Source: Pyxidicoccus trucidator (GTDB taxonomy: Bacteria > Myxococcota > Myxococcia > Myxococcales > Myxococcaceae). From it: a DNA stretch of 64,000 bases. How positions within the stretch are numbered: the stretch's first letter is position 1; every line of letters starts with the position of its first letter. Below, piece by piece: positions 9,148 to 15,838 of the stretch. The stretch covers positions 62,001 to 126,000 of the forward strand of contig NZ_JAAIXZ010000012.1 of NCBI RefSeq assembly GCF_010894435.1. Direction: 5' to 3'. The position numbers and the translations under genes are program-made. The notes under the pieces are model-generated. The model did not search any database. It was given only the letters and a program-made list of their open reading frames with translations, and was not told the DNA's origin.

Positions 9148-9869
9148 CGCGCGCCCCCGCTGCCGCTGCGCTCGCCGCCGGCGGGCTCGCCGTAGCGCGC
9201 CTCCAGCGCGGTGCCCGTGACGTCCATCCGCCGGAATATCTGCCCCAGGAACTCTTCCTCGGTCAGCCCCACGTTGCGCGCCAGGTGGGCGCGCGTGTCC
9301 AGCCGTCGGTAGGCCGCCTGCGCCACCGCGTGGAAGGTCTCCAGCACTCCAATTCCCTTGAGCGCCACCGCCCCCACCACCGCCTCGCCTCCCCGCTTGC
9401 GCGCGGCCTCCATCTCCTCGTCCGTCCGGGCATCCGGCAAATCCCGCTTGTTGAACTGGATGATGACGGGCACCTGGTCGACGTCCAGGCCGTTCTCCTT
9501 CATGTTCTCCTGCAGGTTGCGCCAGTAGGAATTGTTGTCCGCGGTGGCGCTCCGCCGGCTGTCGGCGATGAAGGCCACCGCGTCAGCGCCCTGGAGCACG
9601 ATGCGGCGCGTTGCGTTGTGGATGACCTGGCCGGGCACGGTGAACAGCTTCACCTTCACCTTGAAGCCGGAGGAGGTGGAGAAGAAGACGGGCAGCAGGT
9701 CGAAGAAGAGGGTGCGGTCGTCATGGGTCTCCACGGTGAGCAGGCGACCTCGGACTTCCGCGGAGGCGCGGGCATGGAGATGGCGCAGGTTCGTCGTCTT
9801 CCCGCTCAGCCCGGGCCCGTAGTAGACGATCTTGAGCGTCAGCTCTCGCTGGGCGTGGTTGAGTTGCAA
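9144..9869 (-). CDS. MglA-like small Ras-family GTPase
   Basis: A 241-residue protein of the bacterial MglA family. G1 is GPGLSGKTTNL at about residues 18-28, the switch region has ETHDDRTLFFDLLP, G3 is the MglA-type TVPG instead of DxxG, and G4 is NKRD. MglA GTPases set cell polarity in myxobacteria; paralogues may control other polar machines. The C-terminus extends about 40 residues beyond the GTPase fold. The start is TTG without a good Shine-Dalgarno, chosen because the following MQLNHAQRELTLKIVYYGPG matches the family start. It is first in a two-gene unit with the PocR kinase. It is not mglA itself, since no mglB precedes it. Confidence 0.82.
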   Translation of the reverse strand: MQLNHAQRELTLKIVYYGPGLSGKTTNLRHLHARASAEVRGRLLTVETHDDRTLFFDLLPVFFSTSSGFKVKVKLFTVPGQVIHNATRRIVLQGADAVAFIADSRRSATADNNSYWRNLQENMKENGLDVDQVPVIIQFNKRDLPDARTDEEMEAARKRGGEAVVGAVALKGIGVLETFHAVAQAAYRRLDTRAHLARNVGLTEEEFLGQIFRRMDVTGTALEARYGEPAGGERSGSGGAR

Positions 9870-10159
9870 GGGGGGAGCTCGGGCGGACCTGGTCGGGGTC
9901 GGGAGTCTCTCATCTCCCGCACACGACTCTGGTTTTTATAGTGGGAAGCTGCCCCGCGCGGAAGGCCGGTTGCATTCCGAGCGTGGAAGCAGGGCTCATT
10001 CCTGGAATGGGCTGGACGCATGGAAGGTTTGGCGGGGTCCGGCGCCTCACAGTTGGGGAAGGCAGTCTCCTCACTTGAGAGGACAATGTGCGCGGAATCA
10101 CTGCGTGCACGGGTGCCGGGGGAGCGGTTAGGATCGCAGCGCGACGGAGGAGCAAGGCG
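9870..10159. other. Divergent intergenic region, GTPase / acetyltransferase
   Basis: No gene is seen. It should hold promoters for both directions. On the minus strand there is an AT-rich TATAAAAA about 70 bp upstream of the GTPase start that could serve as a -10. A 13-bp palindrome, CATTCC-T-GGAATG, lies at 9997-10009. Neither is supported beyond sequence appearance. Confidence 0.35.
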
Positions 10160-10696
10160 ATGACGATGAAGCAGGTGGACCCGGGCGTGGAGATGGCCCC
10201 AGCGCCGGTGCTGGATGTGGCGGGCCTGCCGAACGACCTGATGACGGCGGTGAAGTTCTCCTTGCCCACCGACGAGGACATGACCGCGGTGGCGGCGCTT
10301 CGCGCCGGCTCCGAGCCTTGGAAGGGCCGGGGCGAGACGCAGGAGGACAGCCTCAAGGCCCTGGCCCAGCTCAAGCCCTATGTGCATGTGGCGAAGCTGC
10401 AGAACCAGCTGGTCGGCTATGTGACGGTGGAGCGTGACGGCCCGGTTCCGGGCGCGGCGTACCTCCGCAACATCGTCGTCAAGCCCGAGCTGCGCCGGAA
10501 GGGCCTGGGCAAGGTGCTGCTGGAGCAGGCGCTCAAGGCGGCGCGGGACATGTACCGGAAGACCATCGCCCTCCGAGTGGACCCGTCCAACTCGGCCGCG
10601 GTGAGCTTCTACCGCAGGGAAGGCTTCACCACCGTGGCCACGGTGGTCTCCAAGAAGTCCGGCAAGCTCCGGCTCCTGATGTCCCGCGAGCTGTAG
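10160..10696 (+). CDS. GNAT-family N-acetyltransferase
   Basis: A 178-residue enzyme. The start ATG was chosen because GGAGG lies just upstream. The acetyl-CoA signature is clear: beta-4 with YLRNIVVKPELRRKGLGKVLLEQAL, containing the Arg/Gln-x-x-Gly-x-Gly/Ala turn (RRKGLG), then SAAVSFYRREGF. The acetyl acceptor cannot be told from sequence. The N-terminal 45 residues are an extension without recognised domain. It is a single-gene unit closed by a strong hairpin. Confidence 0.85.
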   Translation: MTMKQVDPGVEMAPAPVLDVAGLPNDLMTAVKFSLPTDEDMTAVAALRAGSEPWKGRGETQEDSLKALAQLKPYVHVAKLQNQLVGYVTVERDGPVPGAAYLRNIVVKPELRRKGLGKVLLEQALKAARDMYRKTIALRVDPSNSAAVSFYRREGFTTVATVVSKKSGKLRLLMSREL

Positions 10697-10713
10697 CCGC
10701 AACCGCTGTCCCC

Positions 10714-10738
10714 GGGCGGGAGGTCGCTCCTCCCGCCC
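10714..10738 (+). terminator. Hairpin terminator after GNAT gene
   Basis: Perfect 10-bp inverted repeat GGGCGGGAGG / CCTCCCGCCC with a 5-nt loop, 18 nt after the stop codon. GC-rich, followed by C-rich sequence and not Ts. Confidence 0.55.
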
Positions 10739-11000
10739 CCCGCTCCGCGCGGGCCCTCCCCCTACCGGGCCCCGGAGCACGCCTCATCCCCTCAGAGTCG
10801 GAAAATCCCATTTCCGGACCCGGCCCCCCGGGCGGCGAGCGTCGCCGCCGGGCGGGAGCCTGCCTGGACGCAGTGCGTGGGAGCAGCCCCGCCCGGACGA
10901 GGGGGCGGGCATCGCCGGCCGGTGACGCGCTTTCGGGGGATTGTCGACTATCCTGCGGCCCCCCGCGCCCCGCGCCCGTCGCGGTCTGAACCGACACCGC
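10739..11000. other. Region upstream of the PilT-like pair
   Basis: Together with the preceding hairpin this makes a gap of just over 300 bp with no coding sequence I can support. It should contain the promoter of the ATPase pair, but I see no convincing -35/-10 or sigma-54 element. Confidence 0.3.
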
Positions 11001-12695
11001 ATGAAACCCCTTGCTGAGCTGTTGCGGCACCTGTCGCGCCCCGGAGTCACGGAGCTGACCCTGGCGACCGGCCGCCCGCCGATGATCCGTGGGAGCAGCG
11101 GCTACGAGCCGGTGGACCCCGCGGCCGTGACGACGGAAGACGTCACCCGCGCGCTCCAGGCCATGGTGGGCCTCGCCCGCGCCTCCACCGTCGCGGAGGC
11201 GCCGGTGCAGTGGTCCGTCAACGCCACCGGCATTGGGGCGCTCTCCATCGCCGCCATGCGCCGGGGCGAGCTGCTCCACCTGCGCCTCACCCGCGCCGAC
11301 GCCATGCCCGCCGCCGCGCCCGCCCCGCAGGCCGCCGCCCCGGCCCCGCAGGCCGCCGCCCCGGCAGCTCCACCCGCGGCGGCGCGTGCGCCCGTGGCCC
11401 CGGCGCCTTCCGCGCCCGCCGTCCGAGCGGCTCCGGTAGCGGCCCCCGTAGCGGCTCCGGTGCAGGCCCCCGCCCGCGCGCCAGAGCCCGCGCCCGTGGC
11501 CCGTCCCTCCGTATCCGTCATGCCGCGCGCGTCGACGGGCGTGTGGCGGGAGCTGGCGGGACTGCTCGAGGAGGCCCGGCGTCTGTCGGCCAGCGACGTC
11601 CACGTGGTGGCCGGCCGCCCCACCCTCTTCCGCCTCGCGGGAGACCTGGTGCCCCAGGGTGAGGTGCTGGCCCCGGAACGGGTGGAGGGGCTGCTGCTCC
11701 CCGTGGTGCCGGAGCGGCTGCGCGAGGTGCTGGAGCGGGAGGGCAGCTGCGACTTCTCGCTGGAGTCCCCGGAGATGGGGCGCTTCCGCGTCAACGTGTG
11801 CCGCCAGCGCACGGGCTTCAAGGGCACCTTCCGCGTGATTGGCCGCGAGGTGCCCACGCTGGAGTCGCTGGGCCTGCCCCCGGAAATCGCCAAGGCGACG
11901 CACCACCACCAGGGCCTCATCGTCATCACCGGTCCGTCCGGCCACGGCAAGACGAGCACGCTGGCGGCGCTGGTGGACCTCATCAACCGCGAGACGACGC
12001 ACCACGTGCTCACCGTGGAGGACCCGGTGGAGTACGTCCACCCGCGCAAGAAGGCCCTCATCAGCCAGCGCGAGGTGGGCTCGCACACGAAGACGTTCGC
12101 CAGCGCGCTCAAGGGCAGCCTCCGCGAGGACCCGGACGTCATCGTCGTGGGCGAGCTGCGCGACACGGAGACGGTGCGCATGGCGCTGGCGGCCAGCGAG
12201 ACGGGCCACCTGCTCATCAGCACCATGAACACGCCGAGCGCGGCGAAGACCATCGACCGGCTCATCGACCTCTTCCCGCCGGGAGACCAGCAGCAGGTGC
12301 GCCTGTCGCTGTCCAGCGGCCTGCGCCTCATCGTCAGCCAGCGGCTGATGCCGGGCGCGGACGGCAAGGGCATGGTGGCGGCGGCCGAGGTGCTCCCGGG
12401 CTCGGTGGCCCTGGGCAACCTCATCCGCGACAACAAGACGTACCAGATTCCCTCGCTCCAGCAGCGCGGCAAGAGCCTGGGCATCATCCGCTTCGAGGAC
12501 TCGCTGGCGGACCTGGTGCGCTCCAACCGGGTGAAGCTGGAGGTGGCCAAGGGCTTCGCGGACAACCCGGACGAGCTGGAGGCCGTCGTCACCGGCAAGC
12601 GGCCCGGCCAGACGGTGGTCGCACCCGACACGCAGCAGGACAGCGCGCGGCTGCTGAGCAAGATGGGCTCGCTGATGGGCAGGAAGGGCTCCTGA
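11001..12695 (+). CDS. PilT/PilU-like ATPase with N-terminal extension
   Basis: A 564-residue GspE/PilT-superfamily ATPase. Residues 1-95 form an extra small domain, followed by a Pro/Ala-rich linker (about 97-175) and then a complete PilT core (about 180-540). Walker A is GPSGHGKT at 311-318, with His replacing the usual Ser/Thr-Gly pattern seen in the sister gene; Walker B is VIVVGELRD; the ASP/HIS-box equivalents are present. The N-terminal module looks like a weak copy of the PilT N-domain (LTLATGRPPMIRGSSGYEPV), so the protein may be a partial internal duplication. Its stop is one base before the next start, giving tight coupling with the second ATPase. Likely powers or tunes type IV pilus retraction. 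Confidence 0.83.
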   Translation: MKPLAELLRHLSRPGVTELTLATGRPPMIRGSSGYEPVDPAAVTTEDVTRALQAMVGLARASTVAEAPVQWSVNATGIGALSIAAMRRGELLHLRLTRADAMPAAAPAPQAAAPAPQAAAPAAPPAAARAPVAPAPSAPAVRAAPVAAPVAAPVQAPARAPEPAPVARPSVSVMPRASTGVWRELAGLLEEARRLSASDVHVVAGRPTLFRLAGDLVPQGEVLAPERVEGLLLPVVPERLREVLEREGSCDFSLESPEMGRFRVNVCRQRTGFKGTFRVIGREVPTLESLGLPPEIAKATHHHQGLIVITGPSGHGKTSTLAALVDLINRETTHHVLTVEDPVEYVHPRKKALISQREVGSHTKTFASALKGSLREDPDVIVVGELRDTETVRMALAASETGHLLISTMNTPSAAKTIDRLIDLFPPGDQQQVRLSLSSGLRLIVSQRLMPGADGKGMVAAAEVLPGSVALGNLIRDNKTYQIPSLQQRGKSLGIIRFEDSLADLVRSNRVKLEVAKGFADNPDELEAVVTGKRPGQTVVAPDTQQDSARLLSKMGSLMGRKGS

Positions 12696-12696
12696 G

Positions 12697-13806
12697 ATGA
12701 ACACCCAACCCCGGATTTCCACCCTCTTCGACGCCCTGCTGCAGCAGAAGGGCAGCGACCTGCACCTGAGCGTGGGCTACCCGCCCCTGGGCCGCATCCG
12801 AGGCGAGTTGGTGCCGCTGCACGAGCTGCCCCTCACCCAGGCGGACATGGAGTCGCTGCTCTTCGAGCTCATCAACCCCGAGCAGAAGCGGCAGATTGTC
12901 GAGGACCTGGACCTGGACTTCGCCTACGGCTACGGCACCAAGGCCCGCTTCCGCGCCAACTACTTCAACAAGATGTCGGGCCTGGCGGCCGTCTTCCGCA
13001 CCATTCCCAGCAAGGTGCTGTCGCTGGAGGACCTCAAGACGCCGGAGGTGGTGCGCAAGCTGGCGGACCGGCGCAGCGGGCTGGTGCTGGTGACGGGCCC
13101 CACCGGCAGCGGCAAGTCCACGACGCTGGCGGCGATGATCAACTACATCAACCACACGCGCCCGGCGCACGTGCTGACGATTGAGGACCCGGTGGAGTTC
13201 GTCCACGAGTCCCAGAAGTCACAGGTGACGCACCGCGAGGTGGGCCCGCATGCGTCCAGCTTCGCCACGGCCATCCGCTCGGCGGGCCGCGAGGACCCGA
13301 ACGTCATCCTCATCGGCGAGCTCCGCACCAACGAGACGATGAAGCTGGCGCTCCAGCTGGCGAGCTTCGGCGTGCTGGTGTTCGCCACGGTGCACACCAA
13401 CAGCGCGCCGGCGACCATCGACCGCATCATCAACGCCTTCCCCGCCGACGAGCAGGCGCAGGTGCGCGGCATGCTGGCGGAGAGCCTCGCCGGCATCGTC
13501 GCCCAGCAGCTCATCAAGACGGCGGACGGCAAGGGCCGCGTGGCGGCGCTCGAAATCCTGGTGGGCGGCAGCGCGATTGCTTCCATGATTCGCGAGGGCA
13601 AGGTGTTCCAGATTGCGTCCAAGATGCAGGCCGGCCAGGGCCAGGGCATGCAGACGCTGGACATGCACCTGGAGCGGCTGGTGAAGGACAACGTGATTAC
13701 GCCCGAGGCCGCGCTGGAGAAGGCGTCGGACAAGGAGAACCTCGCCAAGGTCATCTCCCGGCTCAAGCCCGAGTGGGAGGTGCCGGACTCGCTGAAGTCG
13801 CTCTGA
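12697..13806 (+). CDS. PilT/PilU-type pilus retraction ATPase
   Basis: A 369-residue protein of standard PilT length. The N-domain starts DALLQQKGSDLHLSVGYPP, the PilT/PilU signature. Walker A is GPTGSGKS at 134-141, the Asp box is TIEDPVEF, Walker B is VILIGELRT (Asp replaced by Thr after Arg), and the His box is FATVHTNSA. The C-terminal extension beyond the core resembles PilU more than PilT. It follows the longer ATPase by one base, so both should be made together and may form a mixed or paired motor. PilT paralogues are multiple in myxobacteria, so this need not be the main retraction motor. Confidence 0.85.
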   Translation: MNTQPRISTLFDALLQQKGSDLHLSVGYPPLGRIRGELVPLHELPLTQADMESLLFELINPEQKRQIVEDLDLDFAYGYGTKARFRANYFNKMSGLAAVFRTIPSKVLSLEDLKTPEVVRKLADRRSGLVLVTGPTGSGKSTTLAAMINYINHTRPAHVLTIEDPVEFVHESQKSQVTHREVGPHASSFATAIRSAGREDPNVILIGELRTNETMKLALQLASFGVLVFATVHTNSAPATIDRIINAFPADEQAQVRGMLAESLAGIVAQQLIKTADGKGRVAALEILVGGSAIASMIREGKVFQIASKMQAGQGQGMQTLDMHLERLVKDNVITPEAALEKASDKENLAKVISRLKPEWEVPDSLKSL

Positions 13807-13817
13807 GCGAAGGTCCG

Positions 13818-13836
13818 GCCCCGCGCCTGGCGGGGC
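13818..13836. terminator. Hairpin between convergent genes
   Basis: 7-bp perfect inverted repeat GCCCCGC / GCGGGGC with a 5-nt loop, 11 nt after the ATPase stop and touching the stop of the convergent Imm11 gene. It could end transcripts in both directions. Confidence 0.5.
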
Positions 13837-14408
13837 TACACCTCCGTGAAGGTCGCCCCCGTGGTCTTCGCGCGCTCCAGGGCCACCTTGATGTCCTCGG
13901 AGACGATGAGGGCCAGGTTCCAACCCCTGGTGCGAAACACCTTGGCTTCGCCTGGCTTCGTGGGGTCGATGCGCAGCCCGCTGACGGACTTGTAGTCGCC
14001 GACGCGCTCGGGTTGCCCGTGCTCCGGCTTCCAGTAGCGCACCTCCTCGGAGGCCGCGTCGTCGATGCAGCGGATGAGCTTCGTGGCCACCAGGATGAGG
14101 TACTGGTCCGGCTCGCCCTGGACGTCCACCGGGATGAACTGCACGTCGTCGGGCGCCAGCTCCGAGAAGATGGGTGCTATCCGGACATGGACGATGGGCG
14201 CAACGCCGACGCCCGCGGTGCAGAAGTCCAACCGTCTCCCAGGTTCGTCGACGGGTATCGTCAGACGACCATCGACGCGAACGGGCCGCCCCGCCCTGAA
14301 GACAAAGGGGTCGTCCACCTCCCGGCCCTGCGCGTCCATGGGGTCTCCCAGATCCCAGTTCCCAGCTTGCATGTCCTCTTTGAGCCTGAAGTAGCGCAGC
14401 TTCGGCAT
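13836..14408 (-). CDS. Imm11-family immunity protein
   Basis: A 190-residue soluble protein with the layout of the imm11 (DUF1629, MXAN_0049-type) immunity family: short N-terminal strand with YFRLKED, a central segment naming APIFSELAPDDVQFIPVDV, then LILVATKLIRCIDD, and a C-terminal half ending FRTRGWNLALIVSEDIKVALE. These proteins neutralise co-encoded AHH or other nuclease toxins used between competing myxobacteria. Immediately upstream is the wreck of a lipoprotein toxin of the matching kind, so this is now an orphan immunity gene that could still protect against siblings carrying the active toxin. Confidence 0.82.
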   Translation of the reverse strand: MPKLRYFRLKEDMQAGNWDLGDPMDAQGREVDDPFVFRAGRPVRVDGRLTIPVDEPGRRLDFCTAGVGVAPIVHVRIAPIFSELAPDDVQFIPVDVQGEPDQYLILVATKLIRCIDDAASEEVRYWKPEHGQPERVGDYKSVSGLRIDPTKPGEAKVFRTRGWNLALIVSEDIKVALERAKTTGATFTEV

Positions 14409-14422
14409 GATGGCCGTCCTCT

Positions 14423-14654
14423 CTACCTCACTTGCTCCGGGTCGTTGCGGAAGGGCCGCACGTCCCGAGCCAGCTCCACCAGCGCTTCCTCGAACTTCCT
14501 CGTCGGCGAGTTAGACCGCTTCCAGCTCCGCGCCACCCGCCTCGTACGGAGTGACGACGAGGGAGTCGTAGCTGGTGTCCAGCCGCACGACGCGAAAGGT
14601 GGAGCAGCCCCCCACCAACAGCAGGAGCAGCGGCAAGGCCCATCGAAGCATCAT
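14423..14654 (-). pseudogene. Decayed lipoprotein toxin (AHH-type N-terminus only)
   Basis: The first 47 codons encode a bacterial lipoprotein start: hydrophobic LPLLLLLVGGC lipobox, then STFRVVRLDT, the opening I associate with myxobacterial AHH-type lipoprotein toxins. A stop follows after GGAELEAV. In another frame directly after it, the sequence continues FEEALVELARDVRP, the next conserved block of that family, and then stops after FRNDPEQVR. So there is at least one frameshift, and the whole C-terminal nuclease domain is missing before the Imm11 gene begins 15 bp later. It is read as a toxin gene inactivated by indel plus deletion while its immunity gene survives. Confidence 0.68.
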
Positions 14655-14809
14655 TGGCAGTCCCCGGCATGAGCACCGCCAACCGACGGGCCTCACGCTG
14701 GAAGTACCAGCAACGCCTGACAAGCCACTCTCCGCTTACGCACCTGTCCGTGGTGGAGCTTCACCTCCATGGGTAGACCAGTAGAGTGCGCCGCCGGAGG
14801 AGCACGCAC

Positions 14810-15208
14810 ATGAGCGAGTCGCACAAGCCGGCGTTGGGCAGCGTGGGCTGGATGGACCTCACGGTGAAGGACGCCGTGGCGGTGAAGGACTTCTACCGCG
14901 ACGTGGTGGGCTGGACGGCGACCGGCCTGGACATGGGCGGGTACGAAGACTTCATCATGACTCCGGCCGGCAGCGAGACGCCCGCGGGAGGCGTGTGCCA
15001 CGCGCGAGGCTCGAACGAGGACATGCCGTCCGGGTGGGTGGTCTACATCACCGTGGAGAACCTGGACCGCAGCCTGGAGCGCGTCACCGCCATGGGCGGC
15101 AAGGTCCGAGGCAAGGTGCGCTCCGCCGGAGGCATGGGCCGCTTCTGCGTCATCGAAGACCCGGCCGGTGCGGTGTCCGCCCTGTTCGAGTCGGCGAAGA
15201 AGGAGTGA
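14810..15208 (+). CDS. VOC-family (glyoxalase/bleomycin-resistance fold) protein
   Basis: A 132-residue protein with the paired beta-alpha-beta-beta-beta modules of vicinal oxygen chelate proteins: GWMDLTVKDAVAVKDFYRDVVGW in the first half and YITVENLDRSLERVTAMGGKV with VIEDPAGAVSALFE in the second. The start ATG has GGAGG nine bases upstream. The substrate is not predictable; many such proteins are small metal-dependent lyases, dioxygenases or binding proteins. A stand-alone gene. Confidence 0.83.
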   Translation: MSESHKPALGSVGWMDLTVKDAVAVKDFYRDVVGWTATGLDMGGYEDFIMTPAGSETPAGGVCHARGSNEDMPSGWVVYITVENLDRSLERVTAMGGKVRGKVRSAGGMGRFCVIEDPAGAVSALFESAKKE

Positions 15209-15254
15209 CGGCTCACGGCCCTGTCCCAGCAGGAGGGGGCCGCAGCGCCCGGAG

Positions 15255-15749
15255 TCAGCCCCCCGGCGTCGGCGAGGGACGAAGGATGCTCCGCAAGGAG
15301 TTCACGTCCTCCTCGGGCAGATATGCAGTCCGGAGCACGCCCTCGAGGATGCGCGCCAGCGTGCGGGCACCCTTCTGGTCAAGGTTCAGACGTTTGTGCA
15401 CGGCCGCGTTGCCCACCTTCACGGCGAGCTCGAGCCGCTCGCGGTCTCGCTTGCTGATGATGCCGTGCGTGTAGAGGGCTTGCAGCGCTTGGGCGAACGG
15501 GCCTGTCTCTCCGAGGAGATCCTGAGCCACCCGCCCCACCAACGTGCGGGTGCCATGCGCCACTAGCGTGAAGCTCCCCGCCTCCAACGACTGACAGACC
15601 TCCCTCCAGAATGTGCGGGTGGGCTCCGGAAGCTGCGAGAGCCACGCCGCGGCATCACCGCCGGGCTGGGAGAAGCCACTGTCCTTCGGGCCGTCTGAGC
15701 GCATGTTCGAGACCTCCTGTGAATTGGACGCCACGAAAGATACGCGCAT
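15255..15749 (-). CDS. DUF4145 (HEPN-like) protein
   Basis: A 164-residue helical protein. The middle part has the DUF4145 pattern: FTLVAHGTRTLVGRVAQDLLG, then ALYTHGIISKRDRERLELAVKVGNAAVHKRLNLD, then ILEGVLRTAYLPEED. The conserved 'GNxAvH' motif at about residues 112-117 is present. DUF4145 is distantly HEPN-like and is common in restriction and other defence loci, though often of unknown role. An internal ATG 15 codons in (MRSDGPKD) could be the true start. It is divergent from the 922-residue gene with 89 bp between, so shared regulation is possible. Confidence 0.7.
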   Translation of the reverse strand: MRVSFVASNSQEVSNMRSDGPKDSGFSQPGGDAAAWLSQLPEPTRTFWREVCQSLEAGSFTLVAHGTRTLVGRVAQDLLGETGPFAQALQALYTHGIISKRDRERLELAVKVGNAAVHKRLNLDQKGARTLARILEGVLRTAYLPEEDVNSLRSILRPSPTPGG

Positions 15750-15838
15750 GCCATTCCCTCTTCCAACTCATCGTCGATTGAGGTTCAATTGAAAATACTG
15801 GAGCAGCACCCCGCCGTCGACAACGGGAGGTAGGAGAC

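Noticed and set aside
10626..12722. Long minus-strand frame opposite the first PilT-like ATPase
   Set aside because: Antisense shadow of a gene with clear Walker motifs; no start signal and no recognisable protein.
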